A stretch of DNA of 64,000 nt from Larix kaempferi (GCA_027924585.1 BSBM01000036.1:4147001-4211000); one strand, 5' to 3'; shown: positions 21,514-31,812, counted from the stretch's first letter. Numbers and translations are program-made. Notes: generated by a model from the sequence alone, not told the origin.

Positions 21514-23354
21514 ATGGGCAGGAGTGGTAAGATAAACAGAGCTGAACCAACTGATGTAGGATGGATTGAAAAACTGCCTGAGTGTGTTGAGCTGTTCCAA
21601 CAAGCTGGTTGGATGGATTTTTTCAGGAAGATCGATGGATATAATGCAAAGGTGTCCTGTAAGTTTGCCTAGGGTTTCAAAAATGACATGGTGATTTTTG
21701 ATACTCTTAAATTCAAGCTAACAGTAAAACTGATTTTAAAAGCTACAGGGATTAAGGATGAGGGTGAACAATGGTTTAAGAAGCTGCCTTTTGACTTTGA
21801 TCCACAAAGATATCTTTTACCAAATGTCACCCCTGATTGGAATAAAGGCGTCCTTATTCAAAATTTCAGGAAGGAATGGGTTGAGCCAATCAGAATATTG
21901 CAGAGCTATGTTACTTGTGAGGGCAGGTATGCTTATGTATACAAATATCATTTTAGATTCCTTCAGCACATGGTGGGGGTGTCCAAGATGAACCTGCCAT
22001 TCTTCTTTTTGAAAAGTCTGCAGAAAATGTCCAACAAGGTGAAAGGGCCAATAGATCATTCTTCTCAGTCCATCTTTCACCATGGGTTAATCAAGTTGAT
22101 TATTAGTACTGTTTTGCAGCATGAAGGAAAGACCTGGGATTTCTTCATCTTTTGGTCTGGTTTTGAAGATCAGAAATCAAAGAGGCAAGTAGATAAGGGT
22201 AAGGTCTTGTTGAGAAAATTAGGTCAGAAGCCAAAACTTGAAGATAAGGAAGAAGTCAAAGTTGAGGAAGCATCAGAGCATGTGGAGGAAGATAATGAAT
22301 CAAATCCATTCTCAGCTAGATCTAAAGGAAAGTATTCATTGTTTGAAGATAAGAAGGAGCAGCCTGAACAGAATTTGGCACCTGTAGAAGATTCTCATGA
22401 AATGAAAAATGTTGATATAAAAGGGGTTGTTGTACCTAAAGAGGAAATTCACACTCGACAGAGAAGCCCTATCACCATTCTCTCTGATGATGAGGAATAT
22501 CTATTGGAAGAAGAGCAGCCCATCTCCAAAACAGAAGTCAAGATCGAAGTAGAGAAAGAAATCCATACTTCAGATAGCAAAACAACAAAACCTAACAGGA
22601 AAAGGAATAAACTTGAAGTTGTGGAGTTGGCTGCTATCCAGCATCAGGGAAAGGAGCTGAAAATGATGGGAGAAGCAGCATCATTTTGGAGACCTAAAAC
22701 TAGGTCAAAGAACAAGCTAAGACTGAACATGAAGAAATTGCTCAATCCCAAATTGAATACAAATGAAGTGACTGTCTTAGATGAGGTGTCTATGGATGAT
22801 AAACCAGAATTAGATAAAATTTTGTCACAGTTAAAAAAAGAAGCTTTTTCAGTTGAGGCAGCAGGTGAAGAAAATCAGAATCCTAGCATTGAAGATACTC
22901 CTACAGAACTGTTGATTGAAGAGACAGAAATCTTCAAGAAACTTGATATACCTTGGAGACCTGATGAGGAACAAGATCATACAATGGATAAATTAGTTAA
23001 TTCTGACAGAGAGAATTTGCAGAAAACTGTTAAGCAGTACAAACACCAGATGAATTACATGCAAGAGGTCAACGATGGATTAATGATGGCTAACAGAAGG
23101 TTGAGAGAAGATCTACAAGATGTAAATGATAATTTTCAGGAGCTGATAGCAGAAGAAAAAGAAGCACTAAAGAGAAAGAGAGCTGCTGATATGCATTGCA
23201 CAGAGTTAGAGAAGACAGTCCAAGACCTGCAATAGAGAAACAAAGAGCTCATCAAGAAGATAAATGACATGGAGCAGGAGCAGAAGAAAGCTAAGAAGAA
23301 AGACCAAGCATCAGATGGTATCGCTCTGCTGGCTGAAGTAGCAAAAGACCTATA
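21514..23354 (+). pseudogene. Element-borne ORF of unknown function (family X), two premature stops
   Basis: The frame starts ATGGGCAGGAGTGG (21,514). It has a TAG at 21,670-21,672, then 515 open codons to a TAG at 23,233-23,235, then runs in the same frame to a TAA at about 23,353. The first 230 residues form a globular domain with WIEKLPECVELFQQAGW, EGEQWFKK, EWVEP, TCEGRY, YHFRFLQHM, LPFFFLKSLQKMS, HHGLIKLI and EGKTWDFF. The next 300 are acidic/Lys-rich and disordered, and the last 90 (KTVKQYKHQMNYMQEVN onward) look like a coiled coil. It resembles proteins often labelled 'putative plant transposon protein'; that is from memory. A homologue lies at 28,702-30,203. Function is unknown. Confidence 0.65.
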
Positions 23355-24022
23355 AGACAACTGTACATTCAGTTAGTTGTCATTAGTTAATAAACAGATA
23401 TGTTAGTGATTTGCTATTTTTAGCATATTTTGTAATTTTGTAAAAATTGTACATTTACTTTACCTCATCGAATAGGTGGAAGGCAGTTAGGGTTAGATTC
23501 CCAACTGATTTTGTAAAAGACATAGTATTTAGAGAGGTTAGAAAGTCATTGAGAGGGTTCGATTTTTGGGAGTTTTCAGGAGGTCTTCAGACTGTTATTA
23601 TCTTCAGACTTATTCAGAGCTAAGTATCATGACTCTTGTAAGCATTTGCTGATGAAATTATGAGATATATATGACCTTTACCCTTCAGTTTTACATGTTG
23701 GCTTCATTTTTCAGCTTATTGAGTTGCTTAATAGATATATTCATTGCTGGTTTATGTGTATTTTCTGGTGATGCTTGTCTTTAAGGAATGAACCTCAACA
23801 TTGTGTTTCTGTTGGATCTTGTTGGATATGTCATGCATCTTTATCATCTTTTGTTTATGATTTAGTTGTTATTTTGTTTATGAATGTATTCCTTGATTGT
23901 TACCAAAACTTTGCAACCACAAAACCTTTCAAAAACCTAAAACCTATTTTATTTTACTGAGTTTTATTTGAGATTGTGTTGGCTTGTTTCTTTGGCCTTA
24001 GAAACAATTTCTGGCACAAACA
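23355..24022 (+). other. Trailer of the insert, non-coding
   Basis: T-rich sequence with AATAAA-like words (TTAATAAACAG near 23,388) and no open frame with a signature. It looks like a 3' untranslated region followed by the end of the insert. No copy of the 20,354 start is seen here. Confidence 0.4.
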
Positions 24023-24480
24023 GAAGGGAAGTAAATTTTGAAGTGGGAGACTTGGTATTAGCACACCTCAGAAAAGAAAGGTTTCCAAGAGGGAAGTACA
24101 ATAAATTACAGCTGAAGAAGATTGGACCATGCAAGATACTGCGAAAATTCTCTGCAAATGCATACGAAATTGAGTTACCTCCTAACATTGGAATATCTCA
24201 TATTTTTAATACAGGTATGAAGAGAAAGAGACAAAGATTTCAGCTAAAGACAAAGAGGAGCAGAAGATGAACTGGGTAAAACAATTACCTACAGCCAAGC
24301 CTTTACAACCAGAAAGTATTTTGGATGAAACAGTGTATAAAAAAACCAGGAACAAAGAATATTTCGAATATTTAGTCAAATGGAAGGATCATCCAGTTGC
24401 AGATTCTACGTGGATGACAGAAGCAATGTTGCAGAGGATGGACAGTTCAACAGAGGAGCTCATGGACAGGAGCCCATGAA
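24023..24480 (+). pseudogene. E1 integrase C-terminal region and chromodomain
   Basis: Directly after the duplicated GAAGG the frame reads EVNFEVGDLVLAHLRKERFP, GKYNKLQLKKIGPCKILRKF and NAYEIELPPNIGISHIFN, the integrase C-terminal domain. A frame change near 24,240 leads to ILDETVYKKTRNKEYFEYLVKWKDHPVADSTWM, a chromodomain with the aromatic positions Y, W and W in place. In chromoviruses this domain directs integration to marked chromatin. The stop at 24,478 lies 21 bases before the 3' LTR. The split from the core at 20,353 is explained by the insert. Confidence 0.85.
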
Positions 24481-24500
24481 AGTTTTCAACCCTGAGAGTC

Positions 24501-25343
24501 TGATGCAGGAGCACCAAGTCTAAAGCCAGACTTCCGGAAGTTATTTGAAAATACAAAAGGAGTGAGATCTTTTCTCTATCGTTCCTAGTTTTCTAGAATA
24601 GGATGTGAACTTGAATAAAGGGATTTAAATCTCCCGGATTTGCCATGTAATATTCAGTTGGTGTTAGTTTAGCTTTTAAAGGAGAGACTGTGTGAAATCA
24701 ATTTTTAGCCAATGTTGGAGAGATTCGATCCTCTTGTTATGGATCTCGACCACATAGAAGCGGGTATATATGTAATTTCTTTAGTTAATGAGAAGTTGGA
24801 TTGAGTTGGAGAGTTGAAAAAAACTAAATTGTACTTTGCGATTTTATTTTTTTTGTCTTGAAATCCCCGGAGGTTCTACCTTCGAAATCACTAAGAATCG
24901 AATGCTGAATAAATCTGTAGTTCATCTCTGTAAACAAAAGTTTATTTAATTTTCACAATTCTTTGAGAGATTGTGAGGACAGAAATCGATCACTGGAAGG
25001 ATCGATTTCACAGAAGTTGTGTTAAGTGGAAAACGCCAGGCAAAGGATAAATCCGGAAGGAAAATTCGAGATCAGATTCAAAAGGGGTCTACGGAGAGAA
25101 GAGAAAAGGATCTACTTTCCACGTAGCTGCATTTATACCGTCCATATGTCATCAAGAGAATGCCGAAGTCACACCGGGTATGTTTTCAATTTTCTTCGTG
25201 AATTAAAGGATCTGGAAAAAAACCATATACTATGAATCTTTAAAAACACAGGGACTAAACATGAACACGAGGATCCAGAATTAGACGAACTAATCTCAAG
25301 GGTCGAGAGATTAATTTTGTCGCCTGCAATTGTTCCTCCATCA
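24501..25343 (+). repeat. E1 3' LTR
   Basis: 843 bp; starts TGATGCAGGAGC and ends CCTCCATCA before TATGT. It keeps the 63 bp missing from the 5' copy. The extra bases form 21 open codons in the gag frame. A frame equivalent to 15,928-16,137 is open at 25,026-25,235. The TATA-like element and most of the sequence match the 5' LTR, with scattered substitutions and small indels (visual comparison). Confidence 0.9.
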
Positions 25344-25348
25344 TATGT
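25344..25348. repeat. Target-site duplication of E1, right (TATGT)
   Basis: TATGT follows the 3' LTR directly and matches 15,401-15,405. Confidence 0.85.
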
Positions 25349-25397
25349 CATGGAAGTAGCTTCATCATTTGAATAGAATGTATTTAAACTCCGTTAA

Positions 25398-25800
25398 TTA
25401 TGATGATGATGATGGTGGTGACAATGATGAAGAGGATGATAAAGATGACGACGAAGATTACTACGATACATTTCAATGATCATGACTATGGAGATGTTGT
25501 GTCCATATTATTATTATTATTATGAAAATGATGATTATTGCAATGACGATATGATGGCAATGACTATTATTACAACAATGACGATGATGATCAATGATGA
25601 CGACGACAACAATGAGGATGACGACGACGACGATGATGGCAATGAACATAATGATGATGATTCAACGATGTCAATGACAATGCTGATGACAATGAATATG
25701 ATGGTGACGATGAAGAAGATGATGGTGATGATGAAGATGATGATGATGGTTATGAATAAGAAGAAGAATATGATGATGATGATTACTTTGATAATGGTGA
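25398..25800. repeat. GAT/GAC/ATG-rich low-complexity tract
   Basis: About 400 bases dominated by GATGAT, GACGAC, AATGAT and AAGATG words, with a (TTA)n run near 25,508-25,523. Frames on + give Asp/Met-rich polymers and on - give Ile/Ser/His-rich ones; neither looks like a folded protein. It is a degenerate trinucleotide array in the host locus between E1 and E2. Confidence 0.8.
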
Positions 25801-25809
25801 TTAAGTCTC

Positions 25810-25814
25810 CATGT
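25810..25814. repeat. Target-site duplication of E2, left (CATGT)
   Basis: CATGT precedes the left LTR and recurs at 41,669-41,673. Confidence 0.9.
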
Positions 25815-28649
25815 TGTTGAGGTGTATTTACTGTCTTAAAGAATCATCAAAATATTTAATTATCGACCAGGGTTGGTAATCTTAGAGTTGTGGCACAGTA
25901 TATGCTGAGGTAAAATGGAACCTAAGTTTCGGTTTGTCAGACCTTAGAAATGTTTAATAAAGAAAAGATCGAAAGATCTTTCAAAATGAAAAACCAGGTC
26001 AAACTTCAAAAGAAACAACAAAGGAACTAATTAAACCTAACTAAACCAATAGATTAGAATAGTATCAAGCTATACTACTCTACTCTATGATTAAACAATG
26101 GAAAAAGAACAAATACTGATTAAAAAGAAAACTACCTGTTATGAAAATGGAAATTACTTGACTTAAGACAAAAACTACAAACTACTTAATGAATTCAATA
26201 ACTACTTATGCATTCAGTTAATACTTCAAAACTACACTAAGCATCTAATTCCATTCTCCTTGATTTTGTATGTCAAATGTTATATTAACTGGAGTGAATG
26301 AATCGTAATGACTTTCAAATGTAACAACAAAACAAAATGGAAGTAAATCTAACCTAATTTCGACAATGAGATGTAAACTACAAAGAGACCAATTACAATT
26401 AACTTTAAACATTATGACCTATCTTCTATCCATAAGCAAAATGGTATGAAACTAATGAAATCTAGAAGCAAGTAGAAAACTTAATAAAGATATTTATCTA
26501 AACTGAATTTGATTTGGAAACAAGTAGAAAACTTGATAAAGATATTTATCTAAACTGAATTTGATTTGGAAACAAGTAGAAAACTTGATAAAGATATTTT
26601 ACATAGAAGCAAGTAGAAAACTTGATAAATATATTTATTTCTGAACCAAATTCTATTTCATGAACATCTTCATTAATTGTAAGGATGGAAAAAAAACTGA
26701 TCCTATGCTTAACAAAGAAACTATCGAGATCCAGGTAATCTTGGAGAATGAAATTATTAACTCTAATATGAAATAAACCTGAAGAACATGTAGTAAACTA
26801 TACTAAGAATGAAACTGATAAATTATAAAACAGTAACATATTGACAAATCAAATATAAAAGACATAATTCGAAAAACAGTTAAAACAAAGTTAAGGAAGA
26901 TAAGATGGAAACTAAGAATGATAACAAAACTTAATTAAAACTTTTATGGAATATAAAGCAAGGTCCTAATTATAGTTAAAAATGCTAATTAAAAGCAAGA
27001 AAGATTACAGTTAAAAAGTTTAGGAAACTGAGTTCTAAACAAGCATAAAAACAACACAGAAATGATGAAGGTCCAAATGACGATTCGGATGACTGTCCTA
27101 ATGATAGTTCGGATGGAGGAAAACGATTTAAACTAAGGAAAGAAGCAGTTTGGATGATCTTAACTACTAGCTGGCTGATGCATATGATCCTATGGTGCAA
27201 GGGAAGCAATGAATGGAGTATTTAGAAGTTGAGATAGAAAAAAGTAATCTATTCTACTCATTAAAGAAATAAACTATTTCTATGGCTTAATCAAGCAAAA
27301 CTGAGACATGAATAAAACTAACCTACAGCTACAGGAAAGAAACTAACAGAACTAATTCTAATTAAAAACCTGAAATGACAACTAACTAAACTCTACCTAA
27401 TTGAAAAAGACCGAAAACAAACTATCTAATTGCAAAAGACAGAAAGAAAACTATAAACACTATGCTTGGTCGACCATTATCAATTCTGAAAAAGCAAATT
27501 AAGTTAGCAGCAAGATACAGATTACAGAAAAATAAAGAGATGGCATATACAGGAAAACATAATTAATTACATACATTGGAAAATGAACTAGCTATTTGTA
27601 GAAAAGAAAATACAGAAGAACATAAATAAAACCTCCGGTTGATGAGGGGCCCTTCCCAGCAATCAGAGATGGAAACTAAGTCAACTTAATCACCAACAGC
27701 AGAGCATCAACAGTAAAATGCAGGAGCTTCCATTAACTGAGAAAATTACACAGTGCTTGCAGCTTAAAAAGACTATCAATTTCCTAAAACTCTAGAGACT
27801 CGGAGACTAATTCAACTCAGTCACGAAGATTTCTATATATACAATTTTACAATGGGGAGAGAAATTCGACTCTTTAGTGGTCGACTGCTCTAATAATAGG
27901 CAGTCTTAATGGCAGAAACGACTTTGCTAAACAACTCTCGACAGCTCATGGCCACTGAACGTCCTCATAACACTCTACGATAATGCAGAGGCCACCTTCC
28001 TACTTTACGGCGTCGATCCTACCTGATGTGAACAACTACATGTTGGTTCCCTTCAACTATGGGCAGAAGCAAGTGCTGGAAAACCAAGCATGGAAGGATG
28101 GAGTTGTTGGAGCATCGATGTGGGCATGAGCATGTGCTGGCGAGCTGAGCGAACATAGAAGTGAATCTTCTAGAGTGTTGACGCGAGGAAACAGTGTGCT
28201 GTCAAGCTCGACAGGCAGTGAGGCGAATCTTCTAGAATGGGGGCTCACCAACCATAACCACCACGTTGCTAACAGAACCCACATTTAGGTTTCTGTCTTT
28301 AATGGCCAAGAATATGCTAACCGACGATTCCACGGGCTGAACAGCGGGCTAGATGCGGTTAAACGTTTGCAACGTGAACATGAGTCTGAATGGTGGTCCG
28401 TTTGAAGTCCATAACATGTAAGCCAAGATCTATTTTCCAAGCAAGTTGAAAAAAATTGGATTAATATTAATAAACCATGAAAATAATGATATTGAGCCAA
28501 GATTCACGTGGTATGTAAATACGATCATACCTGGGTCTGATTAACGATCTGAATGGCAAGAAGAGTGATTTATTATATCAAAATAGTGAAAATAACACCA
28601 CTCAGAGTATATTTGATGATAAACAATGGTGACGAAATGGACACCAACA
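25815..28649 (-). repeat. E2 3' LTR (2,835 bp)
   Basis: On the minus strand it begins TGTTGGTGTCC (28,649) and ends ACCTCAACA (25,815). It has a TATA box (TATATATAG on minus, about 27,831-27,841) and an internal tandem repeat with four units (26,463-26,640), against three in the 5' LTR. The open frames at 28,057-28,500 are LTR sequence; related frames occur in the other two LTR copies. Confidence 0.92.
26463..26640 (-). repeat. Tandem repeat inside the E2 3' LTR, four units
   Basis: The core AAGTAGAAAACTT(G/A)ATAAA(G/T)ATATTT occurs four times, with alternating unit lengths of about 35 and 52 bases depending on whether ATCTAAACTGAATTTGATTTGGAAAC is included. The 5' LTR at 39,520-39,650 has three units and the solo LTR at 58,929-59,100 has four. 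Confidence 0.85.
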
Positions 28650-28663
28650 TTCCCCCAAACCGG
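28650..28663 (-). other. E2 polypurine tract
   Basis: The minus strand reads CCGGTTTGGGGGAA directly before the LTR start TGTTGG. It is the expected primer for plus-strand DNA synthesis. A near copy stands at 31,081-31,094. Confidence 0.85.
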
Positions 28664-28701
28664 AGACATACTAGGTCCCACTGAGCAAAAAGGAAAGAAA
28701 T

Positions 28702-30203
28702 TCAAGAAGAAGGTTGAGCTGCGGTAGTAGCTGCCTTCGACTTGGAAAGGAAAGTGGACTGAGCCTTAAGATTTTTGAATTGATTCTTCAAGGCGTCATA
28801 CCTCATCCAGAGAGAAGTATGGGACGTTGTTTTGGCATTGACCAAGCATTCAATGCTTCTTACTTGTGTGCATAGTGCCTTGTTTTCTTTATGAAGCTCA
28901 GGAATTGTTTCCACATAGTTTTGATTCTGGTCTGTCAATCGTGCTATCCCTCGGGTCAACCTATCCACTTCCTACTGATTCAGAATGGGCTGTTCTATGA
29001 GATGTTCCAGGTCCTTTTGAGGACTCATCTCTCTTGAAAATGTTTCAAGCTCAACAGTATGTTCTTCAAGAACTTTGTCTTTGTTGTGTGCAGGATAACT
29101 TCCAGCAGCAGGGGCTTCAGACAATTGAGCAGATACATTGGCTAATGTGAAGAGGGGTGTTTCGAGGGTATGGTCATCTGACTAGATGTCTGATCGTGAT
29201 GGTTGAACGATAGTCTGGATGGCGGACTGGTCACAATTTGTTCCCCTAGGTTTAGTAGGTACTGATGAGAAAAGTGGGGGTTCCGAAGTAGGGTTACCAA
29301 GGGTAAGCTTAGGAGAAGGCGATGGATGGACAAGGTGCACATCGCCTGAGAGATACTCATCAATCCGCACACGCTTAGTGTCTCGTTCTTCTTGCGTAGA
29401 GGCTTGGGTCGGATCACTAATACTGGTTTGGAAACGATGGTGTTTTCGAGAAGTAGAGGATTTGGCAATAGGCTTCTTGATCAAATGAGGGCTTAGTATT
29501 TCAAAGACAAAACGATCCCAGGTTTTCCCTCTCTTTTCCAACTGGTGACTGATTAGGATTTTAATGAGACAGTGATGGTACAAGCTACCAAAGGGATTAA
29601 TAGTATTCTTCCTAACCTGGCTCGACATTTTCTCTAAGATTTTCAGGAAATAGAATGGGAAATTGAGGGTCTGATTGTTAACAAAATGTGCTAGCAATCT
29701 AAAATGGTAGACTTTAAAAACAGTAAACTTACCCTCACAAGTGATCAGATGGATGATGATAGTTAAGAGATCTAGGTATTATGGCTTGACCCATTCCCGG
29801 TGGAATCCTTTTTTTCCAGCAGCATGTTGATATTCGGTTTTCAAAGCAAATTCGTGAGCCTTCCGTGGAAGGAGGAGATGTTTATGACAACAGACTCCTT
29901 CCCTAGGAAGCTTTGTGGCTAATGAGATAAATTATTCTGTCACAGAGAAAGTGAGATGGCCAACTTTGGCCATATTACCATTGAATCCCTTAGCAAAAAG
30001 CAGCGAGACTTCGTGGTCGTGGCCTTGGAGAAGGTGGAGAAACAGACCCATCCGGCTCGAAGGAATACCTCACGGCACTCTTTCAAATCGGGGATGTGAA
30101 GTAAATCCTGGTAACTTCCAGGTTCATGACGGATCACCATTCTTGAACATAGGTTGATGGATGAGAATGGGTACAGGGGATGCAAGAGATGCAGGAGACG
30201 CAA
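28702..30203 (-). pseudogene. E2 extra ORF (family X), decayed
   Basis: Reading the minus strand from 30,203: a first piece (to 29,940) with PDLKECREVFLRAGW; then, after frameshifts, EWVKP (about 29,800), TCEGKF (about 29,740), YHFRLLAHFV, LNFPFYFLKILEKMS, YHHCLIKILIS and KRGKTWDRF (29,697-29,510); then a Ser/Pro-rich disordered part; and a Gln/Glu/Lys-rich coiled-coil-like end (28,968-28,702). Block order, spacing and the disordered-then-coiled layout match the ORF at 21,514-23,354, so the two are homologous. The position between pol and the 3' LTR is that of Athila env-like genes, but no signal peptide or membrane segment is evident. Function is unknown. A hairpin lies about 190 bases upstream. 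Confidence 0.6.
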
Positions 30204-30392
30204 CTTAATAGAGAAGATGGAAAGCGAACAGGAATGGAGCGAAATTCACGCAGAGTTTAAATTGAAGTCCGTTTGAATGGTTGAACGATGGACAAGGTGC
30301 ATGCTTGAGAGATCACACTTGTCATTCAAAGATATTGAATCGAGTGCCAACATAGAAATGCGTGAGTCAGAGAATACGTGTGGCTATGATAT

Positions 30393-30432
30393 ATTCAACC
30401 TTGTCCAAAGTCGAACTTTGGACAGGTTGAAT
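30393..30432 (-). other. Perfect-arm hairpin upstream of the E2 extra ORF
   Basis: ATTCAACCTTGTCCAAAGT, a CGA loop, and ACTTTGGACAGGTTGAAT pair over 18 base pairs with one unpaired base in the left arm. In a genomic region this decayed, such a match stands out. It could be an RNA structure, a terminator-like element or a young inverted duplication. Confidence 0.8.
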
Positions 30433-30439
30433 GTAATTA

Positions 30440-31080
30440 TTGAAATGAGATTATAGATATGGATTGCACGTGAGAGATGATGATTCGATTGATATGATGG
30501 AAGATCATATGATAGGATAATTAAGACCATATGGAGGTCATGCAATTATTCTAAATATCGCAATGATGCATAATCAATTCGTTTAATGGAGGCGAGATAG
30601 ATAAGGGAATGAGACCACGTGCGAAATTGACATTTGATTAATTCCTGACATAATTATCCAATTAGATTTATCAATAATATTCAAATTTGGATACCTTGAC
30701 ATGGTTAATAAATCCATTATAAGCTATGGTTTCATTCGGCACTTCATTCAGATCGTTATACATTTGCCTTGTTTGTCACCTCATTCGGATCGGCATTCGA
30801 CCCGTCATTCAATGCTTCATACAGACTTTTGTCTATACAAGATTTGCTTGATAATGCTGACTAAAGATGATTTTGCAGGGAATTTCTGAGACTGTTAGTG
30901 CACAAAAGATGCTGTAAACTTTGCTTTTCTGGATCTTTCAGTTGTGTTCCTCTTTATTTGTCATTGATTAGGACAATCCTTCGTCTTCTATTTCACATTA
31001 TTCCTAAAAATACCTATTGTTTTATCAGAGATGAATAAACTTTTTTTCATAAATATTCAGAAAGTAAAAATAGTTCTGAT
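30440..31080. other. E2 spacer between pol and extra ORF, right of the hairpin
   Basis: Non-coding, AT-rich. The segment 30,701-30,889 has phrases like CATTCGGATCGGCATTCGACCCGTCATTC, short reiterations of CATTCG/CATTCAG. The same CATTCGG type of phrase appears near 27,070-27,120 (reverse) and 58,485-58,530, so it is shared with the LTR family. Confidence 0.4.
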
Positions 31081-31094
31081 CCTCCCCCAAACCG
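31081..31094 (-). other. Second purine tract in E2, copy of the terminal one
   Basis: The minus strand reads CGGTTTGGGGGAGG, preceded by GGACATGCCATATTTT; the terminal tract is CCGGTTTGGGGGAA, preceded by GGACCTAGTATGTCT. The similarity extends over about 30 bases and suggests duplication rather than chance. It could act as an internal plus-strand primer. Confidence 0.6.
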
Positions 31095-31614
31095 AAAATA
31101 TGGCATGTCCTCAAGCCATCAAAGAAAAATTGATTAATATTCAATTTTTTTTTTTAATACATGGTTCAGGCAATAATCTTCTAAAAATGTTGTGATAATT
31201 TTCGCAAGAAAATGAAATATTAACTAATATATGTAGATGATTCAGATATGTACATTCGTAAAAAAGAATACAACAGTGCTTAAGAAGACCATATGAAGAA
31301 TGATAGTATAATTGATGTGAAATGCCATAGTAAAACTAGTCATCCATGATTCATTGTAAAGATCTCTTTTCATCCAAAGAATATAGATAAGGTTCACCGT
31401 AGAGTTTGTGAGATTTACTATAGTTATGGGTCCCATTTCTAAGATAATCATATCTTAGGTATTTTTTGAATTAGATGACAGGGTCCAATTCCAACTTACA
31501 ACCATTCTCTAATGACAGTATAAATAATTGGCCTAAACATGTGTTTGTGTACTCAGGTGTTTTATGAGCCATGTGAATAGCAAAGCATTAACCAAACCTC
31601 TTTTACCCGATCTT

Positions 31615-31812
31615 GCCCCGCTGCCAGCAAGCCTGTTCAGTACCTCGATGGGTTTATCTTGGTACCATGCAAGCATAGCCCCGCTTCCAGCGAGCCTGTT
31701 CAGTACCACGACGTGTTTACTTGCATTTGCCGAGCTTCCTTGTTTAAGATTTTACTTAGCACGGACCCGCTACCAGCGAGCCTGTTCAGTACCCCAACGG
31801 GTTTGCTTTGTC
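31615..31812 (-). repeat. Three GC-rich repeat units in the E2 spacer
   Basis: The core CCCGCTNCCAGC(A/G)AGCCTGTTCAGTACC followed by (T/A/C)C(G/A)A(T/C)GGGTTT occurs at 31,615, 31,678 and 31,764 (spacing 63 and 86). Unit 3 has complementary ends ACCCG/CGGGT. The + frame from 31,564 repeats LPASLFST, but this follows from the repeat, and a gene is not called. Base composition is clearly richer in G+C than the flanks. Confidence 0.85.

Larger units (their letters stand above)
20354..24022 (+). mobile_element. 3,669-bp ORF-bearing insert with TG...CA ends, no visible LTRs
   Basis: The insert starts TGTTAAGTCAG, ends CTGGCACAAACA, and has a 5-bp GAAGG duplication, the signature of an integrase-mediated (LTR-type) event. 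However, comparing the first and last few hundred bases shows no long direct repeat. The ends have a weak inverted match (TGTT...TTGTTTC against the reverse of GAAACAA...AACA). It contains one long ORF (21,514-23,354), a leader of about 1.15 kb and a trailer of about 0.65 kb. The boundaries also happen to fit GT...AG, so an intron-like reading cannot be wholly excluded. Its class is unknown; a non-autonomous retroelement derivative is most likely. Confidence 0.6.
15406..25343 (+). mobile_element. E1: Galadriel-like Ty3/Gypsy chromovirus with a nested insert
   Basis: The element has two LTRs starting TGATGCAGGAGC and ending CCATCA, a primer site TGGTATCAGAGCC at 16,187-16,199, and gag, CCHC zinc knuckle, aspartyl protease, reverse transcriptase, RNase H, integrase and a terminal chromodomain, all on +. 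The integrase tail (GPCKILRKFSANAYEIELP) and the compact end next to the LTR resemble Galadriel-type chromoviruses. A 3,669-bp insert splits the integrase C-terminal region. Stops and frameshifts make it non-autonomous today. No strong purine tract is visible before the 3' LTR at 24,501, which is odd for an LTR element. Confidence 0.9.

Noticed and set aside
25476-25820. Asp/Met-rich open frame
   Set aside because: It is the translation of a GAT/ATG trinucleotide tract; composition alone explains the open frame.
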